Shown: piece by piece, positions 27,562 to 38,533 of the stretch
Position numbering within the stretch: position 1 is the first letter of the stretch
Layout of the letters: each line of letters starts with the position of its first letter
Source: Acridotheres tristis
Taxonomy: Eukaryota > Chordata > Aves > Passeriformes > Sturnidae
Direction of reading: 5' to 3'
NCBI GenBank assembly: GCA_037013685.1
Contig: CM072919.1
Coordinates: 27,129,325 to 27,193,324, forward strand
Length of the DNA stretch: 64,000 nucleotides
Position numbers and translations under genes: made by a program
Notes under the pieces: generated by a model
The model's database searches: none
What the model was told of the DNA's origin: nothing
What the model saw: only the letters and a program-made list of their open reading frames with translations

Positions 27562-28683
27562 ATGGGTGCTAAATTGTCGGTGCAGCAGAGAGAGATTTAC
27601 AACCAAGTTGTGGGTACCCTGGTGGGAGGGAAGAAAAATTTTTCTAAGGGAAGTTTAAAAAAGTTCGTTAGATGGCTTACTTTGCATTTTCCTGAAGTGT
27701 CCCCTCAAAGTGTAAAAACTGTCCCCTTTTGGGACGCGGTGGGCTTGAGGTTATCAGAGTTAGGGGCCCAGGGGGACTATTCAGTTGGAAAATTCATTGT
27801 GTTGTTTTTTACAATTCGGTCTGTTCTAAAAGAGAATAAGGGAGTGGACAGTAAGCCAAAGCGAACCTCCCCAGTTTACCCTGTCTCTCCTTTCCCTTTT
27901 CCCGACCCCTCAATCCCTACACCGGGGGATCTGGGCGGGGCAGCCCGGCAACGATCGCAGGCGAGCCTGGCCAGGGAAACCAGCCACTGCTCGCCTGGCC
28001 CCCCGCAGGCTCCCCAGTTCCCTAGCCCTGGCAGCAAGGGCCCTGCTGCCAGGGATCCTTTCCTAAATCCCTCTGCCCTGAAACCTTTTTCCCCAGTTTC
28101 CCCAGTTATTACCCCAGTTCCATCTCCGGTTTTCACCCCTATCCTCGCACCTGCTCCTACTCCGGGACCCACCCTTGCATGTTACCCTGAGCCACGAAAT
28201 GGCGCCCCTATCCCTGGAGCACAAGAGGGCATCGACCATGTGGCGTGGTCGTCCCCTTGTGCTCCTCCTCCTGGCCCGTCCCTTTCTTCTCCCTCGGCTC
28301 CTTCCCTTGATCCTTATCCCAGTCCATTCCCTTCCCCAGTTACCACCCTCTGTCCTTTCCCCATGTCAGAGTCCACCCAATTACGTCATTCCGCTCTGCC
28401 CCCAGCAGGCCCCTCCTGTTGTGATCCTGAAGGAGGGTCATCTCGGGAGGAACAAAAAAGAGCGGAGCTCAGTGCTGCCTCGTGTGAGGAGAAAAATGAG
28501 GCAGGCTGCCAGGGGGACTCGGGGGAGGACGTTTACTGGAGGCGACAGAGGATCCAAGAATGGGATCCACATCCCCCCTTGGGCTTGGCTCTGGCTGACA
28601 GCATACACAGGTCTCAGCCGGGGCCAATCCTAAAGGACGTAAAGGTCGCCTCCTTGCGTCGTCGAAGACGCTCCTCCGTTTGA
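27562..28683 (+). CDS. Truncated Gag (matrix plus proline-rich) of ERVK-type element
   Basis: The 373-codon frame begins MGAKLSVQQ, the Met-Gly start expected of an N-myristoylated retroviral matrix protein. Residues 1 to about 93 look like a helical matrix domain (QREIYNQVV, FVRWLTLHFPEV, FWDAVGLRLSELG). From about residue 100 the protein turns into a long Pro/Ser-rich linker, then an acidic, Glu-rich stretch, and ends in an arginine-rich tail (ASLRRRRRSSV). No capsid major homology region and no zinc-knuckle nucleocapsid motif (Cys-X2-Cys-X4-His-X4-Cys) is present, so only the front of Gag survives, probably by internal deletion of the rest with pro-pol-env. The frame itself is intact. The first ATG is chosen because upstream bases are LTR and leader. 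Expression is unknown. Confidence 0.75.
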   Translation: MGAKLSVQQREIYNQVVGTLVGGKKNFSKGSLKKFVRWLTLHFPEVSPQSVKTVPFWDAVGLRLSELGAQGDYSVGKFIVLFFTIRSVLKENKGVDSKPKRTSPVYPVSPFPFPDPSIPTPGDLGGAARQRSQASLARETSHCSPGPPQAPQFPSPGSKGPAARDPFLNPSALKPFSPVSPVITPVPSPVFTPILAPAPTPGPTLACYPEPRNGAPIPGAQEGIDHVAWSSPCAPPPGPSLSSPSAPSLDPYPSPFPSPVTTLCPFPMSESTQLRHSALPPAGPSCCDPEGGSSREEQKRAELSAASCEEKNEAGCQGDSGEDVYWRRQRIQEWDPHPPLGLALADSIHRSQPGPILKDVKVASLRRRRRSSV

Positions 28684-28792
28684 CATCAACAGTCCTCGGC
28701 TGGCTCAGACACGCCCTTTCAGAGTCCTTTCCTAAACCCTTTTTCCTCAATTCCCTAAAGTGTTACGTGAATTATGTTGCCTCTTTTCTTTT

Positions 28793-28794
28793 AG
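28793..28794 (+). other. Candidate retroviral splice acceptor
   Basis: A CTCTTTTCTTTTAG tract precedes AAGGATAACC. The frame that starts at this acceptor is open to the stop at 29,034, and the acceptor's own TAG closes that frame just upstream. Confidence 0.5.
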
Positions 28795-28869
28795 AAGGAT
28801 AACCTCCCCTTTCCTTCAAAATACCCTAAGCGCCCCTGGGGTTCCCCCTGCAAACCCTTCCCCATCCCC

Positions 28870-29034
28870 ATGACCTCCTCGGGATGCTCCCTGTACTTGG
28901 AGCACCCCGTGGAGGATGCAACCCTGTCTCCGGTGGACCCTAAGGATATCTGTGGGCAGCACAAAAGTCGTCTTCACCATCGCCAACATCAAGACACTCA
29001 GGCGAAGTCACCAGAAGCAAATCTAAAACACTAA
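28870..29034 (+). CDS. Small ORF of unknown function in the ERV 3' region
   Basis: A 54-codon frame (ATG 28,870, stop 29,032-29,034) lies between the candidate splice acceptor and the 3' LTR. Its second half is rich in His, Arg, Lys and Gln. No ATG was seen in the R-U5 and leader segment before the candidate donor at 27,359, so in a message spliced to 28,795 this would be the first start codon. The position is like that of spliced accessory genes in complex retroviruses. No homologue is recognised and it may be chance. Confidence 0.3.
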   Translation: MTSSGCSLYLEHPVEDATLSPVDPKDICGQHKSRLHHRQHQDTQAKSPEANLKH

Positions 29035-29182
29035 AGGACTTTATCGGGATGGTTCACTTATATGTTTTGAACAGTTCTGTTAATGATGTCAGTTTTGTTT
29101 CCTATTTCCCCTACCATTTCAGTTTTTAAGATTACTTTCAAAGGTGTCTCCCCTACACTGGTACCATCAACTTAATCTTCTT

Positions 29183-29200
29183 AAAAAGAAAAGGGGGAGA
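29183..29200 (+). other. Polypurine tract
   Basis: AAAAAGAAAAGGGGGAGA ends exactly at the first base of the 3' LTR, as required for plus-strand priming. Confidence 0.9.
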
Positions 29201-29857
29201 TGTTGTATTGCGTTATTTTATTGTTACTAGATGTTTTGTTCTATTGTTTGTACCCCCCCCCGTTATAATTCAGTTGCCCTAATTCCCGCCTACCCTTGAT
29301 CAATCAACCCAAGCCCCAACCCACCTTCCAGTACCTTCCCTGTCCCTCACTCTAGTCCCTGCCCCGAAGACTGTCAATCCCTCCTAGCCCCCCCTATCCT
29401 TCTAGTATCTTCTGTATCAGTCATCCCCTTCTTAGCATATGATTTGATGTTACATGTATTTCCCCGCCTATGTTTCCCCCTATTCGTTGTATGTATAACC
29501 AGCCCTGCCTTATGTTACACCCCAAACTGTAGCCATTGGTGCTGTATTGTACCCTCCCTTGGGGGAGGGCCCCTATTTAAGTTGCTGTACACCTGTGTTT
29601 CCTGCCTTCTGCGGTTCCCTTCCCCCGATCTCGGTTGTCCTCCCTCCCGCAATAAATCCCGCTTCCCCGGAACCTCAGAAGGACTCTGTCTCGATCCTTT
29701 GCTCCTCCCCGGACACGTGTACGGCCGTGAGGGTTCAGAGCCCTACCCACACTCCGGGTTCCCCTGAATCCTGGAAGTGGGCCACTCTCGGCACTGGTCT
29801 CGCCTTCAGGAGCTAGCTGGGCGAGTCGGAGCGGGGTGGAGAAGGCGGGCCGTGTCA
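29201..29857 (+). repeat. 3' LTR of the young ERVK-type element
   Basis: Same sequence as the 5' LTR except one substitution at 29,752 and one extra C in each of two C runs. TATTTAA at 29,574-29,580 and AATAAA at 29,651-29,656 are kept. Confidence 0.93.
29651..29656 (+). terminator. Polyadenylation signal of the 3' LTR
   Basis: AATAAA in the sense direction of PCSK5. If used in the host transcript it could end it prematurely inside the intron. Confidence 0.6.
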
Positions 29858-30272
29858 CCAGGAAGGGAGGTATATTGAAGGGACAAAACAGAGGTCTGGG
29901 GTCTGCATGAGGGAACCGCAAAAGGCGGTGAAACAGGCTGTGCATGAACTTAAATACAGGGGAGGTACAAGGGGAGGGTACAAACCTCTGGCCAATTGCG
30001 ATTGACGAGGGGAGGTATCTAAGGCAGGGAAAAGCGAACGGTAAACCAATGAGGAGATACATGGGTGGTAACCGGGGTACAACATGAAATCATTTAACAC
30101 GGAGGGAGTAACAGACATGGAACGTTCTCGAGCAATGGGAGGAGCTAGTGAGGACTGACAGGGCTTTGGGAGGAGACTTGGGAAACAAACAGGGAACATT
30201 CTGGAAGGTAGGTGTGGTATAGGGTTGAGGGATAATGGGGGAGGCGGGAAGGGACTGAACCATATTACAACA
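29858..30272 (-). repeat. Older antisense LTR, U3-side fragment
   Basis: On the minus strand this starts TGTTGTAATATGG (30,272 leftward), like the TGTTGTATTGCG start of the young LTR. It shares the CCCTCCCCTTG...TATTTAAGTT promoter segment and the TTCTGCGGTTCCC-like part; its polyadenylation signal has decayed to AATATA. It is the target into which the young element inserted. CCAGG at 29,858-29,862 is the duplicated target. Confidence 0.75.
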
Positions 30273-30312
30273 ACCTAGGGGTGCAAACACAAGAGCAAAC
30301 CATTTAACTTAA

Positions 30313-30889
30313 ATGAGAACACTAAGACAAAACAGCACACTGCAACACCTTACCATGGACAGCATCTCACAGGTCATCCACAATTGCAAGACTTGTGCTG
30401 CAATCAAACAGGCCAAGTGGGTGAAGCCTCTGTGGGACGGTGGACGATGGTCGAAGTACAGGTATGGGGAAGCCTGGCAAATTGACTACATCACCCTTCT
30501 CCAAACCCGCCAGGGCAAGCGCTACGTACTGACAAAGTTGAATGGTGTAATGGACTCCTTAAGACTACCTTGAAAGCACTTGGTGGTGGAACCTTCAGAA
30601 ATTGGGAAATAAACTTGCCAAAGCCACCTGAATGGTTAACACCTGAGGGTCCATCAATCGAGCCGGTCCTGCCCACTCCGAACCACTGCACACAGTGGAT
30701 GGAAACAAAGTCCCTGTGGTACACATGAAAGGTATTTTAGGAAAGACTGTTTGGATTAATCTCACCACAGGCAAAGGCAAACTGATCTGTGGGATTGTTT
30801 TTGCTCAAGGACCTGGTTACACTTGGCGGGTAATGCAAAAAGATGGAGAAACCCATTTGTATACTGCAAGAAGACCTAATTTTAAGTGA
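30313..30889 (+). pseudogene. Decayed ERVL-like integrase
   Basis: The first frame (30,313-30,573) keeps an integrase zinc-binding region ending in CKTCAAIKQAKWVKP and the start of the catalytic core with its first acidic residue in WQIDYIT. It then jumps to sequence that normally lies far downstream in the core, so the middle of the catalytic domain is deleted, and stops and frameshifts follow (TGA at 30,571). The C-terminal DNA-binding domain is still readable in another frame (about 30,695-30,889, ending AQGPGYTWRVMQKDGE...). The 5' side is lost at the antisense LTR. It is non-functional. Confidence 0.8.
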
Positions 30890-30937
30890 GAACTGTATGT
30901 AAGGTTTCATTTTGTATTATATATGTATCTGTAAGAG

Positions 30938-31602
30938 GGTATTGGTTTGGGTATGATGTAGATGGTAATAGAATAAGGGGTGGATTATGTCCTGGGGTAC
31001 AATGCAAAAATGTGTATCCTACCACCATCTGTTGAAATGGGGGAGGGGTGGTGATCCTTATCTCTGTGGGAGATATCTTCTGCTGATGTGCCATCTGATA
31101 AAATCAGGGGGATTATCATCATCATGTTTTCACAACCCATCCTTCCTCCAGAAGATATCTTCTGTTAATGGGCATTCAGTCCTATTGTATGACTGATAAG
31201 ATTACATCATCCCATTGGGAGATGCTCCAGCCAGGGGCAGGAGCCAAGCCTTTCCTACCTAGATAAAAAATTGGGGTTTGGAACTCGAAGGCAGCCCTTT
31301 CCACTGGATCCCAGAGGGAAGTTGGACCTCTTCCACATCATCGCTGGACCTTCAGAGGAAAACTGCACCTTCTACAGGAGCACTGCTTCAACTGAATCAC
31401 ATCTGTCATCCAGGAGGACTGCAGCCACCATTTATATGGACTGCTACCAACACCCTGACTGACAGGGTGTCAGGTTGTATTCTGACTCTGTCAGTGGTTT
31501 TTCTTTTGTATTATTGCATGTATTTTATTTTTTCTCTTTTTTCCTATTAAACTGTATTAGTGACTTAGAGTCTCTCACTGGTTTTGCTTTCAAACCAATA
31601 CA
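30938..31602 (+). repeat. 3' LTR of the ERVL-like element
   Basis: The LTR begins GGTATTGG and ends CCAATACA, imperfect inverted ends (one mismatch), and follows the integrase C-terminus by about 50 bases. An ATTAAA signal lies at 31,546-31,551. It ends only 99 bases upstream of the first PCSK5 exon of the window. Confidence 0.7.
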
Positions 31603-31701
31603 ATTGATTTGAATCAAGTTTATTTATAGGAGCCTTTCCTGAGTCCTTGCAAATGTTGCCTATATAGAATTAACCCAAAATTGATGATTTGCAAAACACA
31701 G

Positions 31702-31770
31702 GTAAAGTGGAAGATCCTGACTCTGAAGACTGCATACCATGTTCAGATGGATGCCAGAACTGCAAACCAG
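31702..31770 (+). CDS. PCSK5 exon a (69 bases)
   Basis: Phase 1 at both ends; reads KVEDPDSEDCIPCSDGCQN and two more codons, four cysteines opening a furin-like repeat. The donor CCAG|GTAAAT is acceptable. The acceptor AAAACACAG is poor, with hardly any pyrimidine tract, and the exon's first bases GTAAAG resemble a donor. Being 69 bases, it can be skipped without a frame change. Homology to the PCSK5 repeat region supports it despite the weak acceptor. Confidence 0.88.
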
Positions 31771-34700
31771 GTAAATATTCCCTTAATCAACCTTACTGTT
31801 ATTCTTAAGGTAGGGAAAATTTACTTCCCCTCACTCTTGTCATTAGCTTAAATGCATGCTGTTGAGCAATTAGTCATTGGTGCAGGTGGTTTCTCACCAA
31901 GTAGATTATATTCCATGCTATATTTATTTTTGAAATAAATTTCTAAAATCTATATTCAGCATAAATAAGAATAATTTAGCTACTAATTTAGCTACTAAAA
32001 TTTGCAGCAGTTTGAATGCCACACCCAGGCTGAAAGATTTACTGACTTCCTGAAGCTATTAAGCTATTATCAGACAAAGAATTTTGCTGTAGGCATTCAA
32101 ATTTTCTATGCCTCAGAACAGACCACCACCTTGTGCTTTTTCTTCAAAGATATAGACAGAAGGACAATCTTAAAATTTCAATCAAGAACCAGTTATTGCT
32201 ACATAACCATGCTACTGTTATTAGCAATTTATTGCTAATAACACTACCACGGCCCTAAAAAATTCCATGTATACATTTCATGATTGATGCAGGCTAATCC
32301 ATCCTTCCATGAGCAGTTCACCTGTCATTCCTGTGAAACAGAAAAGAATGGAAATACGCTGAGATGAAAATGCAACCAGCAGTGTTAAATAAAAAGAGGT
32401 GTTTGAGATTCAGGTGGAATCTCAACTTCCATGTCACAAAGCACTTGCCATGTGGCTGTTGCAGCTTCCCTGAAGTTTCAGGGGGTTCTCCTCCTACCCG
32501 AATATCCAGGGAAAGTGAGATTGTTTGTAAGAAGTCAGCAAGAGAGGTGTGTGCAACCATAGGGGAAGGCTGATAGCCCCTGGGAGTCTGAAAAAGGGGT
32601 GTGGCACTTGCCTCCAGGCAAGCACGGATTTTGCTTTGTCATGTCCCAGAAGTGAAAACCTTGGATGTAAAAATATGCTCTTTCCAAAAAAAATGTATCT
32701 TTCATATTCAGGGCTGCCATCCATGGTTGGGACACTTTCTGGATTTGAATTGCTAGTTCTGCAAATTTTAGAACAGCACAGTACTGGCATGCCATTGTCT
32801 GCAACAAACTCTAAACCACAATTCTCTGTCCAGCTCTTTTTCTGGCTACACTAACTGGTTTACCTAACTTACCATAAGGATTTTCATTGCATAATTCCTT
32901 CTTTCTGGCAGTTGTCCCATGTAACATGTGATACCGTAAAAAATATCCTGTGCTGCTGGTGACCAGCCATTCCGTGTGAATTCAGTCAAGCCTAAGGCTT
33001 TTCTCTCTGACTACAACTGCCCCATCAGTATTGTGGAATGAAGAGATGGCTTTAACACGAGTGCAACTGCACTGTGGTCTCCTTTTGTATGGTGTGTTAT
33101 CCAAATTTATGGCAGCTGCCTGCTTGGTTGAGGGGAGGAGAAGTTAAGGGAGAGTGTATGTTTCAATACCTATCTTTATTGGTGCTATCAGATGTTATTT
33201 CCCCTTGCTAGTATTTTCTGTATTTTTTATAATGATTGTGACTTCAAATTATTTATTTTTCTTCCGAAACTGTGTAGTGGTAATTGGTATTTTGAATTAG
33301 GGAGAAATGTAATATGTATTTATAGCAATGTTTTTTTAAAAATAGTAATTTCTCATCACTCAGAAGATTTTCTTTGTTATTAACTTAATAAGTGTGTATA
33401 AGGAGACTGTTCATGGTTAGCTGGCATACAGAAAAAGGGGCAGTATTCATTTGCCTTTTTCCTGGGAGGATCACTGATCTCCTTAATATTAATAACCTGT
33501 AACATTAACTACATACTTTCAACTTCTTGAACTCAAAGTTCTGATTTAAAAGAGGGCTTTTAAAAGCTTCAAGGATCAACGGAATGGATGCAGGTAAAAC
33601 AATCTGAATTAGTTTTCACTGCTATGTAAAATCAGATGTATTAAGATGACAGATGTTATTTCCAGGCACTATATTAAGGAAAGCCTTTAGTGCTCAGGAT
33701 ACATATATTACTGAGAGTCAGAGATGGGTTTACTGTTAGTTCTTCTTGGAAAAGAAGAACAGTAGTGGCCTAAAAGCACAGTCCCAAGTAGATTTTGCAA
33801 AATATAACGTGTTCTTGAAATAAAGCAGAACCTGTAAGCTTCAACTGAAAATGTCAGGTAGCTATGGTACTTACCTATATCTGTCTATATTTTATGGTAG
33901 ATACTTGCTTATATTTTTACTCTTAACGTTCAGCGAGTTTTCAGGCATATCAACAACTTCATTCATAGATAAGTTAAGTACAATAATGGCTTTCTCATAT
34001 CTAATCAGAAAGCTCATGTATTTAGAAATTTTCATTAAAAAAACCCTAAAAACCAAAAACTTTAAGGCCAGTCTCTTACAAGAAGTTTATTCTTTTGCAA
34101 GCTCTAGAGAAATTACACTGCCAACAAAGTAACTTAAAATACTAGAATTTCAAGGTGAGAAAAAAAGGAATATGCTACATTTCTTTTCACATCTTCATAA
34201 TCTTTCTACAGACTCCCTTTGAAAATTAAGTTGATACTGGAGGGTCTTGCAGCCTCTTTGTCCTATCCTCCCTTTAACACAACTGAATAATTTATTCTAA
34301 GAACTATAGAGAAGGTGTAGGGAAAGTTCAATGCTATGAACATTCAGTTAAAAGTACAGTTGGGGGAAAAAAAGGAATGTAGTAATAATAGCAATTGGAA
34401 CAAAAATTTATGTAGTTCACATAGTGAAAAGTAGTTATTCATATACATACACACATACATATACAGTTGCAAATATACTTTGTGCATATTTATGGGTCCT
34501 TGGCTGACTGGAGACCATTCTCTCATAGAAAATTATTCAGCACCTGTTTCTCCTGAAGTGCTTTAAGATTCTTCAATATCAACTCTAAAGAAGCAAAAAT
34601 AATTAAGTTCTTCATTTTATACTAAGCACAGGATCACTTACAGAAGTTTTATTTATTTTAAATTCTAAGCATTCTTAATCAGAAGTAGCAAAATACAAAT

Positions 34701-37700
34701 TATTCTCTTACTGTCTACAAATTACAAAGATTATGATATTTTTTCTATTCTCTTGTAGACAGAAGTGTCATTTCTAGGAGGGATATATTATCATATTAAA
34801 ATAACTGAACTGCCTGTTTTCCTACTAGCCTGAAAGAGTTTTGCTCAAAAAATCATTTTCACAACTCACCAAATAATAGATTAAACCACCACCTGCAATG
34901 TTGTCCTGCTTTCCACAGACAGGAAAATTAATAAGATTTGCTTCCTTCTAGCATGATGCCATGTGCATGGGCAGTCTCTCTTTTTGATCTACATCCAGAT
35001 TAAAACAGAAGTGTCATACTTTTATAACGGTTTCATACTTTGCATGCCATATCAGGCATTTCAGAGAAGAAAGTAAAACCCGCACAGTAGGTAACACTGA
35101 AGGTTATTCTCCACCAGATGTGAGGATACTAAAGTAGATAGTGTTTGCTTGTAAGACCTTCTGGAATCCTCAAGGATTTTATCTCCAAGTTTGGAGTGGA
35201 TTTTGTTTCAAGGCACCAGTGTGGCAACATATCTTTACTGTATCAACACTGAAAGTCTAAGAGCAAAGATAGGAATTCAGAGAGAGACTTAATCAATGAC
35301 AAGTAAGTCTATATAGTTAAAACACAAATTACGCTTTCTTTTAAAGTCAGGTAATTATTTTCATTCTTTTTCACTTCATTAATTCAGAGGCCACTCATAT
35401 TTTAAGTATGTAAAGAATCTGTAATTAACAGGTACCATTCTGACTGCAGACACTGACAAGTTCTGGGATATGCTGATAGGAGCACTGCCTTAGAAAGCAC
35501 TAATCCCCAGGAAATCCATAGCTCTGTGTACACAGTGCCCAAACAATGGCTGTGCACATTAGTGTTCACCTCCCCACCTTGTCCTGCCCACTTGCTCTGG
35601 GGTGCATTTGGCTCTGCTCAATGCCAAATGAGCTGAATTGGATCCTTGTGCACAGCTTCCCATAAGACCTGAAAGGCAGAATCTCACACAGGCACAAGCC
35701 AAGGCTTAAGGGTGACCTCAGTACTGATGTATAACTCTAAATTCTTAAAGACTTAAATATATCCCTATTTCTGTGCAAGCAAACACAAGCACAATGCTGG
35801 ACAGACAAATGTCTGAGAAAGTGTGCTGGATACATCTTAAGTCCCCACAGCCAAGGTTATCTTTATGACACCTCATACCTTTGGCACCTCAGCTCTTATA
35901 ACCCAGTTTTGGACATGCTGAGTCTACTTTTTAGAGCAGCAATGAATGATTGCTCCCTCTGATGCAGAAAGAAAGGAACTGCAGGTCTTCATTACCTTTG
36001 ACCATCAGGTTTTGATTAAATTTTAATGTCTTTTTTTTCGGTGGGTGCCAGTAAACATCATGAAGTCTACAAAATTAAATCCAGTTTGCTCAACAAAAAC
36101 AGTTTTTGAAAGATAAAGTTCTTCTGCAAAAAATATTAGAAAGAGGATTTTGTTTATACCATTGCATTACTTTCCACTTCTCAATGTAATTTCATTTACT
36201 CACATATTTAGATAGCTGCAGGATAGCATTCATATTTTCTCCAGACTTTCGAAACCATAAGGAATTTCAGACATCTTCTTCAAAGGTAACCTTCTCTTTT
36301 TTAGAAAGCCTGTGGCTATCAGCCAACACCCCAAACAAGAGGAAAAAAATAAGGTAAAGCTGTAGATTCTGAACCACTTAGAGTAATTATTCAAAGAGAA
36401 CTTCAGAGTCAATAAAATGCAAGAACATAAAAATCTTTGCTCCTATTTCTTATGTTTAAAATACAACATGTGGACTAAAGTGTTTTCTCAAATAACTTCA
36501 GCTCTCTCTCTAATCATACAATTTACATACGCCCTTTTGCACTTTTATAATGAACAGACATCAAATTTGGCTAGCATTGAAGGTGATAAGTGACAATCTT
36601 CTCTGATATGCCATATCTACCGGCTTGCATACATATATTTCACAAGGAGAAATTGCCACACCACTAACACTGCTAAGTAAATAGAAGCGCCTGGTTCACT
36701 GAGGAGGTAAATCTTTGCAGCCCAGAGCCCCCGCAGATCACTGATAAACTCACAGGAGTTAATGGAGGACAGTCTTCCTCTCAGAAGTGATTGTGTAGGT
36801 CAGGCATCCTCTCAATTTGCAGTGCCAACCTTCCTGCCAGTCTGCTCCCAAGGAGCCACACTTTACTGGCTCAGTTTTAAATACTTGGGTTCTCTTCCAC
36901 TCACCTCACCCAACTTGTGAAAGTAAAGCATCTTACATCATGAATAGTTCTTATGGACTCCTACAGAATACCTCATCTCCATGCAGCAAAATACAATATA
37001 TACCAACTTTTGGTCCATCCAAGTTTCTACAGTGAGCACCATGACATGGCTTTGCAACCTTTGCACTGGGACTGTTTTCAAAGGCTAACACTGAGTAAAG
37101 TACTCCTCAGTAGGGTGCAGAGTGAAAAATGTTCAGCAAAGTTATATAACATTTTTCTCTTTCAAAGACACCTTACAAAAGAAACTAATACTGAGAAAAC
37201 CCAAAGAGCCAAAGTCCCTGAGAATAAAGGTCTGCTAAAGAGGCATGTAGGCCCAAGTGTGGCATTTAGCCTCTTTGATTTAGCAAGGTAAAGCCTGAGC
37301 CACTCTCAAAGGTCTTCCAGAACCTAATTATTTAATTTGGTTGAGTTTACAAGGTCTATGTGAAAAATATAAAGCTATAAAGGCTGAAAGTGAGAATAAA
37401 TAATACACAAATCATCAACAAGATCCGTTATACAGAGTGGAATGGAGGAACATGGAGTTTACAAGGCTGTGGCAGTGAGAAGAAAAGTATTTGGAGAAGA
37501 TTTAAGGAAGTCTGAGGCAGCTGAAACAGCAGCACTGTGCACAGACGCAGGCTTATAGATATGGATTTATCATTACATGATAAATGAGTGAAAACTGATC
37601 TGGTTCCCATAGCAACCTGAGAAAGAGAAAGGAAAACTTCATTTCTTTAAGCCATCCCTGATGATGAATAGCTCTTGACTTTTAAGACAAAATTATGATA

Positions 37701-38533
37701 AGGACAGTTTTTTAAGTCAGAGTAAATCTGCAAGAGGTTAGTCTTGCAGAAGGGGTTTTAGATTTTCAGATAATAAGATTTTCTACAAGCTTCTGCAGTG
37801 ATAATATGCAATCTGTGCAGAAAAAATATGCCCAGCAAGTTTCGGGACTGTTCTCTGATTTTCAGTCTTGACATATCAGTATGGACAGAACATTAAATTA
37901 CAGCATGTTGTCTTTCGTAGAGTGTAGGTAAAAGAGAATTTCCTTGCACATTGAAGATACAAGGTGCATGTATTGATAAAACTTTCTTTCCTCGAATTTT
38001 TTTCTTTTTCTGAGAAAGAAAAAAATACTTCCTGTGTAAAATCCAGGCTTGGAAAAATCACTGGATAAGCTTAAGATATGAGACCGAACCTGGAGTTCTA
38101 GAAGCACAGAATATTCCAAATTTTAGTTTAAAGTTCTCCAGAGAAATAAGAGCATGGAAGAAAACTACTGGATCAGACCAGAAATTCACCTAGCTCAGAA
38201 GCCACCAACCAAACATACTTCAAAAATTACATATACAAACAAAGCATACATTTCTACTCCTTCAACAATTTGCAGTTCACAAGCTTCATGAATTAAAACA
38301 GTCGAGAAATGTTAACTGCTCCATCGTTCTGCTGGAATTGCTAAAGAGTAAAATAATTAAGACAAATATAATCTAAACCATCAGCAGACCATCAGCAGGG
38401 AAGTTTGCTGCCTCCTTGGGGCCCAAATCAGGGATATCACAAAAAAAAAAAAAAAAATGAAGAGGTTAATAGAGCTTTCAAAATACTGCCTAGTAATACA
38501 GGGGTACCAGTGATATTTCAACAAGAAGCTCAA

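Larger units (their letters stand above)
28684..29182 (+). other. 3' internal region of the ERVK-type element
   Basis: About 500 bases between the gag stop and the polypurine tract. No env-like hydrophobic segment or conserved Env motif was seen. It contains a good splice acceptor (pyrimidine tract then TTTTAG, 28,793-28,794) and a 54-codon frame at 28,870. Confidence 0.6.
26488..29857 (+). mobile_element. Young non-autonomous ERVK-type provirus
   Basis: The element has two LTRs (655 and 657 bases, both TG...CA), a primer-binding site 2 bases after the 5' LTR and a polypurine tract directly before the 3' LTR. CCAGG flanks both ends as a 5-bp target duplication. The LTRs differ by one substitution (T at 27,037, C at 29,752) and two single-base C-tract differences, so insertion is recent. 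The internal region is only about 2 kb. It holds a truncated gag and no visible pro, pol or env, so the copy cannot move unaided. It lies in the same orientation as PCSK5. A Lys-type primer site suggests the betaretrovirus-like (ERVK) group. Confidence 0.9.

Noticed and set aside
28870..29034. Short similarity of the small ERV frame to lentiviral Tat (a PVDP motif and basic residues)
   Set aside because: Only a few residues agree and the cysteine cluster of Tat is missing; treated as coincidence.
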